DNA of 64,000 nt. Origin: Puteibacter caeruleilacunae. GTDB taxonomy: Bacteria > Bacteroidota > Bacteroidia > Bacteroidales > Prolixibacteraceae. A program made the position numbers and the translations under genes. The stretch is from NCBI GenBank assembly GCA_005217565.1, contig SJCO01000014.1, forward strand, positions 62,001 through 126,000, in the 5' to 3' direction. Below are positions 55,799 to 63,553 of this stretch, one piece after another (the first letter of the stretch is position 1; each line of letters begins with the position of its first letter). The notes below the pieces were generated by a model, which was not told the origin of the DNA, ran no database searches, and worked only from the letters and a program-made list of their open reading frames with translations.

Positions 55799-56995
55799 GT
55801 TCTTCGTCCACCATGTTTCCCAGTCCTTGTGTTCGGTGCCTGGGTTTTTTCCTGTAATCTTCTTGAGCGACTTGTACGAGGCTCTTCTGATGTCTACGTA
55901 TGTCTCTTTCATTGCCAGTACCAGCGGTTCAATTGCATGCGGACTGTTGGTGATGCCTAATGATTCGGCTGCCAATGCCCTAATCTTGTAATTGTCGGCC
56001 TTGAGGGCTTCCGATAGGATAGGAATGGCTTGCGGTGATCGAGATAACGCTATTGCCTTTGATGCAAACTGTCGGATGTCGGCATCTGTATCGTACAATG
56101 CTGCATGAAGTGATGACATGCCAAAACATTTATATATAAGTAAACCGATCTTCTCTGAAACTGGTGTAACTATGGCTTCATCAAATGGGGCATCGGCACG
56201 ATCTTCAGAAAGCTGCGACTTCTTTACTTTTTTCGGAGGCTTCACACTGTTTGAATAGATTTCAGTCATTCTGTAGCCTGAGGAGGCTTGAAAAGCTACC
56301 GATCCACGTACCTTGGCACCGGTCCACCGTGCACCCATATTATAATAGGTGTCGGAGAGGGCATAACCAGTGGTGCGGACTGTTATCGTGAAATCTCCGT
56401 CCTCTTGATTGTTGGCAAGATCTATGCCTACATAATCTAATAATGCGATGGTGTTTTTCTTAAGCGCCTTGAGGGTTGAATCTTTATCGTTGGCTTCATA
56501 ATCCTGCCTTATTATTAGAAATGCTTTCTTGGCCTTCTGGAAAGGTGATCGTGCTTCCTTAAATTTTAATAGTCGCCTGGTTGCTTTTTGAGCCAAGGTG
56601 CCTTCGGAATGATGCTTCAGGAAATTGTTGTATTCTGCAATTGTATTTAACTGATCGGCATTATTCCACCTTATCTTTATAATATGTGCATGTGCTTTTT
56701 TTGCCAGTTTATGTTTAGGGTGTTCATCAATAAACTGCTGTAGGGCCTCAATTGTATTAGTGTCCTGTGCCAAATCCCATTTTATATCTATAATTAATGA
56801 TTTGGCTTCTTTTGCGAATCTACTGTTAGGGTACCGCTCAACATAGTCTTCATATATATATAAGGTGTTTTCTTCAATTGCTCGTAGCCATTGTTTCTTC
56901 TTAACAACGGCCGAAACAATCAGTATGGATGCAATGACGAATAAAATCGAGAGTGTCGATATCCTTAAAGTATTATGGGGATTATACTTTTTCAT
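55778..56995 (-). CDS. Membrane-anchored protein with helical repeats and C-terminal HEAT repeats
   Basis: I place the start at the ATG at 56995 (MKKYNPHNTLRISTLSILFVIASILIVSAVV, a single N-terminal membrane helix); the longer frame to 57058 adds an unlikely leader. The 405-residue protein has tetratrico/outer-membrane-lipoprotein-like helical repeats at about 45-150 (YVERYPNSRFAKEAKSLI, FIDEHPKHKLAKKAHAHI, FLKHHSEGTLAQKATRRL). A beta-type middle domain follows (about 195-265). Three HEAT/PBS-lyase-like repeats lie at about 305-395 (DIRQFASKAIALSRSPQAIPIL, KIRALAAESLGITNSPHAIEPL). It appears to be a scaffold. The function is unknown. Confidence 0.75.
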   Translation of the reverse strand: MKKYNPHNTLRISTLSILFVIASILIVSAVVKKKQWLRAIEENTLYIYEDYVERYPNSRFAKEAKSLIIDIKWDLAQDTNTIEALQQFIDEHPKHKLAKKAHAHIIKIRWNNADQLNTIAEYNNFLKHHSEGTLAQKATRRLLKFKEARSPFQKAKKAFLIIRQDYEANDKDSTLKALKKNTIALLDYVGIDLANNQEDGDFTITVRTTGYALSDTYYNMGARWTGAKVRGSVAFQASSGYRMTEIYSNSVKPPKKVKKSQLSEDRADAPFDEAIVTPVSEKIGLLIYKCFGMSSLHAALYDTDADIRQFASKAIALSRSPQAIPILSEALKADNYKIRALAAESLGITNSPHAIEPLVLAMKETYVDIRRASYKSLKKITGKNPGTEHKDWETWWTKNKAYYIK

Positions 56996-57239
56996 GATGG
57001 TTGTTTTTATAATTAGGGCTTTTTCAGGATACGTAATAAACAGCCATTTTGTTATCATCTCGCTCTGGAGATTTCAGAATGGACCTTTTTGAGGAGGATA
57101 GTAGTTGTTTTAATCTGAACGATTTATGTTGTGTAGAATAATGTTTCATTCGTCTGATTGATAGTGTGATGAGAGAGGTGTGAGATTTCTTTTATCAAAT
57201 TTGGTTTATACATCTTTTTTTATAGTTTTACCTGTGGGA

Positions 57240-57274
57240 TTTCAAATATAGAATAATGTTTCGAATATGAAATA
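57240..57274. promoter_or_regulatory. 35-bp element, copy A, upstream of DUF1097 gene
   Basis: A 35-base element starting TTTCAAATA and containing TTTC-N6-GAAA is present 140 bases upstream of the DUF1097 gene. It matches the element at 58030-58064 at 28 of 35 positions in the same order. A repressor or activator operator shared by both transcripts is the simplest reading. Confidence 0.6.
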
Positions 57275-57414
57275 TTTGATATTTGAGGACTAAAAAATGG
57301 TTTGATATTGAAACGACTCAGAGAGTTAGCTCAAATCGATGAATAAAAAATGAAAAAAATCTAAAAAAAATTGATGTATTAAATAAAGTAACTTACCAAT
57401 TAAAATTATTAGAC

Positions 57415-57933
57415 ATGAAAAAGTTCATTTTTATTCCTGTTTTTATCGCTGTTTTAGCGTTCACGATTCAGATTGTAGATCAAGTGTTGTGTTCTTCAAT
57501 GCCAATTCTTCCTAACAAAGGATTCGGATGGATCGCTTTCCAGGCTTGGGCAATGTATTTCTTAGCTGGATGTAACGTAAAAGGTGGTATTAAAACATTT
57601 ATAGGGTACGCTTTGAGTATTCTTGTTTCAATCGGTATTATGCTTTTAGGTGGAGAGTTTGCCGGATTGGGATCATTTGGAGTGCCTACTGCAATTTTCA
57701 TTATTGTAATCGGTGTTATTTATCTTGAGAAGACACACGAACTTATCTCATTTGTTCCTGCAATCTTTGTTGGAGCTGGAGTATTCTTCGGAATTATGAG
57801 CTATGTTCCTGGTGCAACTTTCGGTAATGCAGCGGCTGTTGAACTTATTTACTGTGCGCTTGGATTGTTCTACGGTTTCTTAACTGTAACTATCCGTACA
57901 TGGTATGAAAATCGTTTGGCTGAGGCTAAATAG
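57415..57933 (+). CDS. DUF1097 (YcdZ-like) inner-membrane protein
   Basis: This 172-residue protein has five or six hydrophobic segments covering nearly the whole length (MKKFIFIPVFIAVLAFTIQIVDQ at the start, GIMLLGGEFAGLGSFGVPTAIFIIVIG in the middle, AAAVELIYCALGLFYGFLTV at the end) and matches the DUF1097/YcdZ family of small inner-membrane proteins of unknown function. Together with the keto-sugar kinase operon downstream and the shared upstream element, a transport role is plausible but unproven. It uses the same optimised codon set as the following genes. Confidence 0.8.
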   Translation: MKKFIFIPVFIAVLAFTIQIVDQVLCSSMPILPNKGFGWIAFQAWAMYFLAGCNVKGGIKTFIGYALSILVSIGIMLLGGEFAGLGSFGVPTAIFIIVIGVIYLEKTHELISFVPAIFVGAGVFFGIMSYVPGATFGNAAAVELIYCALGLFYGFLTVTIRTWYENRLAEAK

Positions 57934-58029
57934 ATTGAATCCTGATAGGCTATGTCTATTATCCTTAAAGGAAATATAAAAAATCGTTTTAGCTTGTTTG
58001 GTTTGGTTTACATTTTTTATATATTTGAA

Positions 58030-58064
58030 TTTCAAATAGGGAATTAAGTTTCAAAAATGAAACA
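58030..58064. promoter_or_regulatory. 35-bp element, copy B, upstream of the cupin-dhaKL-lsrF operon
   Basis: It is similar to copy A at 57240-57274 (28 of 35 bases), with the same TTTC-N6-GAAA inverted core (TTTCAAAAATGAAA). The flanking TTGGTTTACAT and T-rich stretch upstream also resembles that before copy A. It lies 276 bases upstream of the cupin gene. A common regulator is inferred. Confidence 0.6.
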
Positions 58065-58340
58065 AAACAAAAAACAAATCGTTTCAGTGGCGACTAACTT
58101 GCTTGGATTGAGGAGAGGAGCATATGAAACAGTTTTTTAGTGAAAATCTCAGTTTGAAAGGTCCGGTTGGGATAATGGACATAGTTTTATAAATAAAGAG
58201 TGCTGATTATAGAAGAAACTAAAATATAAGATGTAACAAGAGAAAAAAACAACGTTCAACCAAATGAACAAATTTTGATCGAACATCTTTTGTATAGTGG
58301 ACATATTTGAATAGTAGAAATAAAAAAAAAGATCCTGAAG
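58065..58340. other. Long leader upstream of the cupin gene
   Basis: A leader or promoter region of 276 bases, A-rich, without a gene. No riboswitch-like fold was recognisable by eye. Confidence 0.4.
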
Positions 58341-59051
58341 ATGAAGAAATTAATTTATTTACTAGCGATTTGTGGAATTGTTACTGCATGCAGTACTTCA
58401 CAAGCAGACAAAAAAGAAAAGTGTGACCAGGCAAACGCTGAGTGTTGCGCGAATAAACAAAAAGTGACAATGAAGAAGTATACAAATGAAGACTTTTATG
58501 TCGACGGAAAGTTAAGCCCAGAAAAGACACTGGCTGCTTACAAAGAAATGTTTGAGTTTTACAACTATCCTTGCGACCAATGGTTGTTGGATCATATGTT
58601 TATCACCGACTTCGGTTTAGGTGATTTTGCTAACTGTGGTATGGCTGGAGTATTCTGGGTAAACGACGAAGAGCATGGTTATTTCGCTCACGAAATTTAC
58701 TTGTTGCCTAACCAGATGATTGCTGAGCACCAGCACGTAACTACTAAGAATCCTGCTAAATTCGAAAGCTGGCACGTAAGACATGGTATTGCATTCAACT
58801 TCGGTGAAGAAGGTGAGAGCGCTAATGCTCCTGCAACTCCAGCAAGTCAGAAAGATTTTATCACTGTAAGCAAGTACATCAAAACTAATCAAGGTTTGAT
58901 TACTACTTTGAACCGCGCTGAAGCTCCTCACTTTATGTTGGGTGGACCTGAAGGATGTATCGTTAGTGAGTACGCTAACTTCCACGATGGTGCTGGTTTG
59001 AAATTTACAAACCCTAATGTAGCATTTACTGATATCCTAGGTAATAACTAA
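58341..59051 (+). CDS. Exported cupin-domain lipoprotein (sugar-isomerase-like)
   Basis: This 236-residue protein has a lipobox (GIVTACSTS, Cys17), so it acts at the membrane or periplasm. From about residue 95 it has a cupin barrel with the metal-binding pattern EHQHVTTKNPAKFESWHVRHG and a C-terminal EYANFHDGAGLKFTNPN. This recalls cupin-type lyxose/mannose isomerases and related proteins. It is the first gene of a four- or five-gene unit with DhaK, DhaL and an LsrF-like aldolase. A sugar or keto-sugar isomerase or epimerase is the best guess. The exact substrate is unknown. Confidence 0.68.
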   Translation: MKKLIYLLAICGIVTACSTSQADKKEKCDQANAECCANKQKVTMKKYTNEDFYVDGKLSPEKTLAAYKEMFEFYNYPCDQWLLDHMFITDFGLGDFANCGMAGVFWVNDEEHGYFAHEIYLLPNQMIAEHQHVTTKNPAKFESWHVRHGIAFNFGEEGESANAPATPASQKDFITVSKYIKTNQGLITTLNRAEAPHFMLGGPEGCIVSEYANFHDGAGLKFTNPNVAFTDILGNN

Positions 59052-59067
59052 TAATTCTTTAGACTAA

Positions 59068-59385
59068 ATGAGAAAACTAAATCACATTGGTATTCCTACC
59101 TCAGAGGTGATGCCAAACGAAAACTACATGGAAGGTGCAAAATTGTATGTTACTGATTTTGCTGAAAGTCCAAACAAAATTGAATGGTTACGTTTCGAAG
59201 AAGGTTCTCCAATGCCAGAGTTGTTAAAAACTACTGCTCATATTGCATATGAGGTTGAGGATTTGGAAGCTGAATTGAAAGACGCTAACGTTTTGATGGA
59301 GCCTTTCCAACCAAACGAGAATCTTACTGTTGCTTTCGTTATTGAAGAAGGCGCACCTATTGAACTCATGAAATTTAACAACTAA
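59068..59385 (+). CDS. VOC-superfamily (glyoxalase-like) small protein
   Basis: This 105-residue protein begins MRKLNHIGIPTSE, a typical VOC start with a metal-binding His at residue 6. It continues with beta-alpha-beta strands: KLYVTDFAESPNKIEWLRF, HIAYEVEDLEAELKDAN and VAFVIEEGAPIELMKF. It resembles one half of a glyoxalase/epimerase-type fold, including the terminal Glu in IELMKF. It lies 16 bases after the cupin gene and 4 bases before dhaK. In this pathway it could be the isomerase or mutase step that LsrG performs in other organisms. Confidence 0.72.
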   Translation: MRKLNHIGIPTSEVMPNENYMEGAKLYVTDFAESPNKIEWLRFEEGSPMPELLKTTAHIAYEVEDLEAELKDANVLMEPFQPNENLTVAFVIEEGAPIELMKFNN

Positions 59386-59389
59386 TACA

Positions 59390-60400
59390 ATGGAACAAAA
59401 AGTTTACAAATGGATTAACAGTCCTGAAAACATCACAGCTGAATTGTTGGAAGGATACACAATGGCTTACGCAGATAAGGTAAAGCTTGACGGAGAGAAT
59501 ACTGTAGTAAGAACTAATGCTAAGTCGGAAGATAAAGTAGCTATCGTTACTTTAGGTGGTGCTGGTCATGAGCCTGCATTGTCTGGTTTCGTAGGTGAAG
59601 GTATGCTTGACTGTTCAGTAGTAGGTGACATTTTCGCTGCTCCTGGTGCTCCTAGAGTATTGGAAGCTTTGAAAAAGTTCAAGCGTGATGCTGGTATTCT
59701 TTTGGTTGTTTTGAACCACGCAGGTGACGTGATGAGTTCTAATATGGCTGTACAGATGGCTGAGGCTTTCGGTATCAAAGTTAAAATCCTTTTAACTCAT
59801 GAAGATATTAGTGCTGGATTGGATACTCCAGACGAAGATCGTCGTGGTTTAGCTGGATGTGTACCATTGTACAAAATTGTTGGTGCAGCAGCTGAAGAAG
59901 GAAAATCATTAGAGGAAATTTACGAGATTGGAGAGCGCTTCAACGAGCAAATGGCAACTCTTGCTGTTGCAATGAAGTCATGTACTCACCCTCAAAATGG
60001 TGTTACTATTGCTGAGCTTCCTGACGGAGAGATGGAAATCGGTATGGGACAGCACGGAGAAGGTGGTGGTGGTCGTTCACCATTGTTGACTGCTGACGAA
60101 ACTGCTACTCGTATTATCGAGCCTTTGATGAAAAAACTAGAGGTTAAAGCTGGTGATAAAGTATTGCTTTATATGAACGGTGTTGGTGCAACTACTCACA
60201 TGGAGATGAGCATCGTATTCCGTAAAGCTGCTTTGATCTTGAAAGAAGCTGGTGCTGAATTAGTAGACGGAAAAATTACAGAAATCCTTACAGTTCAAGA
60301 GCAAGCTGGTTTCCAGATGATCCTTGGAAAACTTGATGACGATCATGTTGAGTACTTGAAGAATCGTAAATCAGACGCTCCTTACTGGGCTGTGGTATAA
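59390..60400 (+). CDS. dhaK: Dihydroxyacetone-kinase-type subunit DhaK
   Basis: This 336-residue protein covers the DhaK domain. GGAGHEPALSGFVGEGMLD contains a substrate His (60), LNHAGDVMSSNMA has the Asp (113) that acts in catalysis, and MGQHGEGGGGR contains the covalent substrate-binding His222. The protein binds a short keto sugar through a hemiaminal. Unlike PTS-dependent systems, no dhaM is present, so the phosphate donor should be ATP via DhaL. Substrates of such kinases include dihydroxyacetone, erythrulose and related C3-C5 keto alcohols. It is translationally close to the VOC gene (4 bases) and DhaL (6 bases). Confidence 0.92.
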   Translation: MEQKVYKWINSPENITAELLEGYTMAYADKVKLDGENTVVRTNAKSEDKVAIVTLGGAGHEPALSGFVGEGMLDCSVVGDIFAAPGAPRVLEALKKFKRDAGILLVVLNHAGDVMSSNMAVQMAEAFGIKVKILLTHEDISAGLDTPDEDRRGLAGCVPLYKIVGAAAEEGKSLEEIYEIGERFNEQMATLAVAMKSCTHPQNGVTIAELPDGEMEIGMGQHGEGGGGRSPLLTADETATRIIEPLMKKLEVKAGDKVLLYMNGVGATTHMEMSIVFRKAALILKEAGAELVDGKITEILTVQEQAGFQMILGKLDDDHVEYLKNRKSDAPYWAVV

Positions 60401-60406
60401 ACTTAG

Positions 60407-61024
60407 ATGATGGATAAATTAACAGTAGCTAATTTTAAATCCATGATCGATCAAGCTCTTGCCGATATTAAGGCAAGAGCTGATGAATTCTCTGCATTGG
60501 ATGCTGTATGTGGAGATGGTGATCATGGTACTGCGATCGTTGAGGCATTAACTGCTATTCAGGGATCGGCTAGCCAAGGAACTGAATTTAAAACTATGTT
60601 GATGGACATGGCTATGACTTCTATGAGTAAGTCGTGCGGTTCAACTAGTACTTTGATTGGTTCTTTCTTTATGGGCATGAGTATGTCTGTTGCAGGTGAG
60701 GAATTGGATAGTGAGCAGGTGAAAGCAATGTTTAAGTCGGGCTTGGAAGGTGTTCAAAAGAATACTAAAGCTATGCCTGGTGACAAAACAATGATGGATA
60801 CTCTTGTTCCTGCAGTTGAAGCTTTTGAAAAAGATACAACTGATATCAAAGAATTATTCGATGCAGCGGCAGAAGCAGCAGCTAAAGGTGCTGAAAGCAC
60901 TATTGAAATGAAAGCTGGTTTTGGTCGTGCTCGTAACTTAGGTGAGCGTAGTATTGGTAGTGCGGATCCAGGTGCTACGTCTTGGGCTTGTATGTTTAAT
61001 GCATTTGCAAGCACTTTGAATTAA
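60407..61024 (+). CDS. dhaL: Dihydroxyacetone-kinase-type subunit DhaL (ATP-binding)
   Basis: This 205-residue DhaL protein has the magnesium-binding Asp cluster in AVCGDGDHGTAI, the nucleotide loop SKSCGSTSTLIGSFFMGM, and KAMPGDKTMMDTLVPAVEAF. It completes with GRARNLGERSIGSADPGATSW. It supplies the ATP site for the DhaK-bound keto sugar. DhaK-DhaL pairs without DhaM in this order form an ATP-dependent keto-sugar kinase. It starts 6 bases after dhaK (a second Met at 60410 is also possible) and lies 33 bases before the LsrF-like gene. Confidence 0.92.
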   Translation: MMDKLTVANFKSMIDQALADIKARADEFSALDAVCGDGDHGTAIVEALTAIQGSASQGTEFKTMLMDMAMTSMSKSCGSTSTLIGSFFMGMSMSVAGEELDSEQVKAMFKSGLEGVQKNTKAMPGDKTMMDTLVPAVEAFEKDTTDIKELFDAAAEAAAKGAESTIEMKAGFGRARNLGERSIGSADPGATSWACMFNAFASTLN

Positions 61025-61057
61025 TTTTTATAAACTTTTGTAGGTAACTAGTTAATT

Positions 61058-61930
61058 ATGGCTGATTTAGATGATTTAAGGGACGGTGTAAATTTTGGTT
61101 TAGGTCAAAAAGTTGAAAACCAAAGTTTTTACTTGAAAGGATGTGATCACCTTGATTGGGGGATCAAAGACCGTCTTTCTCGTATTTTTAGAAAAGAGTC
61201 TGGTAGAACAGTAATGTTGGCATTCGACCATGGTTTCATCATGGGACCAACTTCAGGATTGGAAAGAATCGACTTGAATATTCTTCCTTTAGCTGAGCAT
61301 GCTGACTGTTTAATGGCTACACGCGGAATTATCCGTGCTTCTGTTCCTCCAACTTATAACAAGCCTATCTGTTTGCGTTCTGACGCTGGTACTACTATCT
61401 TGACTGACTTGAACGACAATGTTGTTGTTGATGTACAAGATGCAGTAAGAATGAACGCTAGTGCAATGGCTGTTATGCTTGCTATCGGTGATGAAAAAAC
61501 TGAAGCAAAAACTGTTGCAAACTTGACACATGCAGTTGATATGGGACAAAAATTCGGTGTTCCTGTAATGGGTGTTACTGCCGTTGGTAAAGATATGGCT
61601 CGTGATGCTCGCTACTTCGGATTGGCTTCTCGTGTATGTGCTGAGAATGGTGCTAATATCGTTAAGACTTATTATTGCGAAGGATTCAGTAACGTTGTTG
61701 CTGCTTGTCCTGTACCTATCGTAATTGCTGGTGGTAAGAAATTACCTGAACTAGATGCACTTGATTTGTGTTACAAAGCAATTAATGATGGAGCTTCAGG
61801 TGTGGATATGGGTAGAAACGTATTCCAATCAGAAGATCCTATTGCAATGATTCAAGCTGTTGCTGGTGTTGTTCACGAAGGATTAACTCCTCAGCAAGGG
61901 TTCGAAATGTTCCAAGACTTGAAAAAGTAA
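61058..61930 (+). CDS. lsrF: LsrF-type aldolase/thiolase (DeoC/FbaB-like)
   Basis: This 290-residue protein resembles E. coli LsrF along its length: a MADLDDLRDG start, LKGCDHLDWGIKDRLSRIF, TVMLAFDHGFIMGPTSGLERID, and IVKTYYCEGF, where Lys203 is the Schiff-base lysine in the same position as in LsrF. PIVIAGGKKLPE and GASGVDMGRNVFQSEDPIAM bind phosphate. LsrF transfers the acetyl group of 3-hydroxy-5-phosphonooxypentane-2,4-dione to CoA, giving DHAP and acetyl-CoA. Here it is coupled with DhaKL, not LsrK/LsrG, so the substrate could be a related phosphorylated keto sugar or diketone. Confidence 0.88.
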   Translation: MADLDDLRDGVNFGLGQKVENQSFYLKGCDHLDWGIKDRLSRIFRKESGRTVMLAFDHGFIMGPTSGLERIDLNILPLAEHADCLMATRGIIRASVPPTYNKPICLRSDAGTTILTDLNDNVVVDVQDAVRMNASAMAVMLAIGDEKTEAKTVANLTHAVDMGQKFGVPVMGVTAVGKDMARDARYFGLASRVCAENGANIVKTYYCEGFSNVVAACPVPIVIAGGKKLPELDALDLCYKAINDGASGVDMGRNVFQSEDPIAMIQAVAGVVHEGLTPQQGFEMFQDLKK

Positions 61931-61944
61931 GGATAAGATAACAT

Positions 61945-61976
61945 ATCGGTACGGGCAGTGTTTTGCCCCTACCGAT
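61945..61976 (+). terminator. Hairpin 1 after lsrF
   Basis: ATCGGTACGGGCA (61945-61957) pairs with TGCCCCTACCGAT (61964-61976), with one C-C mismatch and a 6-base loop. No T-run follows, so it may stabilise the 3' end rather than stop transcription. Confidence 0.7.
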
Positions 61977-61989
61977 CATTGTTAATCAA

Positions 61990-62020
61990 GAAGTTTAGTG
62001 TTGTGTAGTTGCTAAACTTC
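61990..62020. terminator. Hairpin 2 after lsrF
   Basis: GAAGTTTAG (61990-61998) pairs perfectly with CTAAACTTC (62012-62020) across a 13-base loop. It is part of a series of three hairpins. Confidence 0.6.
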
Positions 62021-62029
62021 ACCATATAG

Positions 62030-62075
62030 GAAATCCACGGTGTGCTGTAAATGTGGATTTCTTATCTTTTTTTCA
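62030..62075 (+). terminator. Hairpin 3 after lsrF with T-run
   Basis: GAAATCCAC (62030-62038) pairs with GTGGATTTC (62053-62061), followed on the plus strand by TTATCTTTTTTT. It is the true rho-independent terminator of the operon. Confidence 0.75.
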
Positions 62076-62166
62076 GGAATTTACTAACTTAACGCCTGAT
62101 AAGCAAGAAGAGTATTCCTGTAATATCTTCTTTTTTTAAATCTCAGAAAGCAAATATAACAAAGAA

Positions 62167-63024
62167 ATGAGAACCATTCTATTATTAGCTGTTGTTTTAA
62201 GCCTATTCACAGCATGTCAAGAAGAAACTAAAATGCTGATTGCCGGATCAGGATTCAAAAAAATTGTAGAAATTGATCGCGCTACCAAGCAAGTGCTTTG
62301 GGAACATCCATTGCAAAATGGTGATGAGTGTAATCAGGTGGCTTACACAAAAGACGGAAATGTTTTTTATAGTCATAAGAAAGGCGCGTCGTTAGTAAAT
62401 AAAAATCATGATGTATTATGGCATCTTGATGTAGAAGAAGGATGTGAAATTCAGTCTGCTTCTATTACAAAAGAGGGTAACTTACTTGTTGGACAATGTG
62501 GTAACCCAACTAAGATATTTGAATATTCCCCAAAAGGAGAAAAGCTTGCCGAAATTCAATTTAATATGGCTCAGAAACGTCCACACGGACAGTTCCGAAG
62601 AGTTATGAAGTATGCTCCTAATCAATACTACGTGGTTTCTCTACGTGGAGAGATTCTTAAATTAGATGGCGAAGGTAATTTGCTTGATACTTATACTGTA
62701 GGTAAGCGTTGTTTCGATTTTACTATTGTAAACGATTCAAAATGGATTGTATCATATGGCGATGGACACGCATTTGGTGTCTTTAATCCTGAAACAAGGA
62801 AGGTTGAAAAAACAATCACCAATGATGATATGAAAGGATTTAAGCTGAAATATGCAGGAGATGTTGAAGCAGTTAATGGATCTCTATTCCTTGCCAACTG
62901 GGGTGGACATGCTCGTGGTACTGAGCCTCAGCCTCAAATCTTTGAATTTGATAAAGACTTTAACATTGTTTGGTCTTTCCAAAATAACGAACTTGGTAAT
63001 ATATCTGCAATTTGTTTGAAATAA
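62167..63024 (+). CDS. PQQ-like beta-propeller lipoprotein
   Basis: This 285-residue protein has a lipobox (LSLFTACQEE, Cys17). Beta-propeller repeats follow with a short Trp-containing motif (DRATKQVLWEHPL, NKNHDVLWHLDVEEG, and DKDFNIVWSFQNNELG). PQQ-like propellers of this length are common exported proteins in Bacteroidota. They bind sugars or act as scaffolds; a true PQQ cofactor is not implied. It has its own start after the triple hairpin of the lsrF operon, so it is probably an independent transcript. A strong terminator follows. Confidence 0.75.
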   Translation: MRTILLLAVVLSLFTACQEETKMLIAGSGFKKIVEIDRATKQVLWEHPLQNGDECNQVAYTKDGNVFYSHKKGASLVNKNHDVLWHLDVEEGCEIQSASITKEGNLLVGQCGNPTKIFEYSPKGEKLAEIQFNMAQKRPHGQFRRVMKYAPNQYYVVSLRGEILKLDGEGNLLDTYTVGKRCFDFTIVNDSKWIVSYGDGHAFGVFNPETRKVEKTITNDDMKGFKLKYAGDVEAVNGSLFLANWGGHARGTEPQPQIFEFDKDFNIVWSFQNNELGNISAICLK

Positions 63025-63071
63025 TCGTTTTATTTACCAAGCGGATATCATTAATCCGACTGTAATGCAGG

Positions 63072-63107
63072 AAGCCTTGTTAGCATACGCTACAAGGCTT
63101 TTTTTAT
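63072..63107 (+). terminator. Terminator after the beta-propeller lipoprotein gene
   Basis: AAGCCTTG with an extended inner TAGC/GCTA pairs with CAAGGCTT (up to 63100), and seven T follow. Confidence 0.88.
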
Positions 63108-63109
63108 CC

Positions 63110-63553
63110 CTAATAAGTTTCTACTTCGCGGTGCCCCATTCCTTGAGTGGAATCAATCCAAATGCCTTCTACTGGCTCAACCTTCACGAATTTAAGTTGC
63201 TGTGCAAATTCTGGTGGAAATGCCTGCACTTGTGGAAATTTACTTAAGTACGATTCCATAATACGTGCTAATTCAGCTGGATCTTCTACAAACGATGCTG
63301 TTCCTGTCATCTGAATTCCTTGAATTTGCGACCAGTCCTGGTAGTCTTCATCTACTGTATATGCTACAGCTGGATTGTTCGCAATGTTTTGCATCTTACG
63401 CATCTGTGGATGTGATGCAAAATATACAGTGTTTCCTTCTGAAACATATTCAACCGAGTGGGCTAGTGGTTTGCCCTCAGGTGTAACTGTTGCTAATGTC
63501 ATCAAGCCATGGTCGGCAAGGTATTTTTCAATTTTTGAGAATGTTGATGTCAT
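63110..63553 (-). CDS. PNPOx-like (pyridoxamine 5'-phosphate oxidase family) flavoprotein
   Basis: This 147-residue protein starts MTSTFSKIEKYLADHGLMTLATVTPEGKPLAHSVEYVSEGNTVYFAS and has the split-barrel strand order of the PNPOx-like superfamily (RKMQNIANNPAVAYTVDEDYQDWSQIQGIQMTGTAS). These small FMN- or F420-binding proteins reduce or detoxify various substrates; the substrate is unknown. The ATG overlaps the TGA of the TetR gene upstream (ATGA), so they are translationally coupled. Confidence 0.85.
   Translation of the reverse strand: MTSTFSKIEKYLADHGLMTLATVTPEGKPLAHSVEYVSEGNTVYFASHPQMRKMQNIANNPAVAYTVDEDYQDWSQIQGIQMTGTASFVEDPAELARIMESYLSKFPQVQAFPPEFAQQLKFVKVEPVEGIWIDSTQGMGHREVETY

Noticed and set aside
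58617-58985. Minus-strand 122-residue frame opposite the cupin gene
   Set aside because: It lies wholly within the cupin gene, and its composition reflects the biased codons of that gene.
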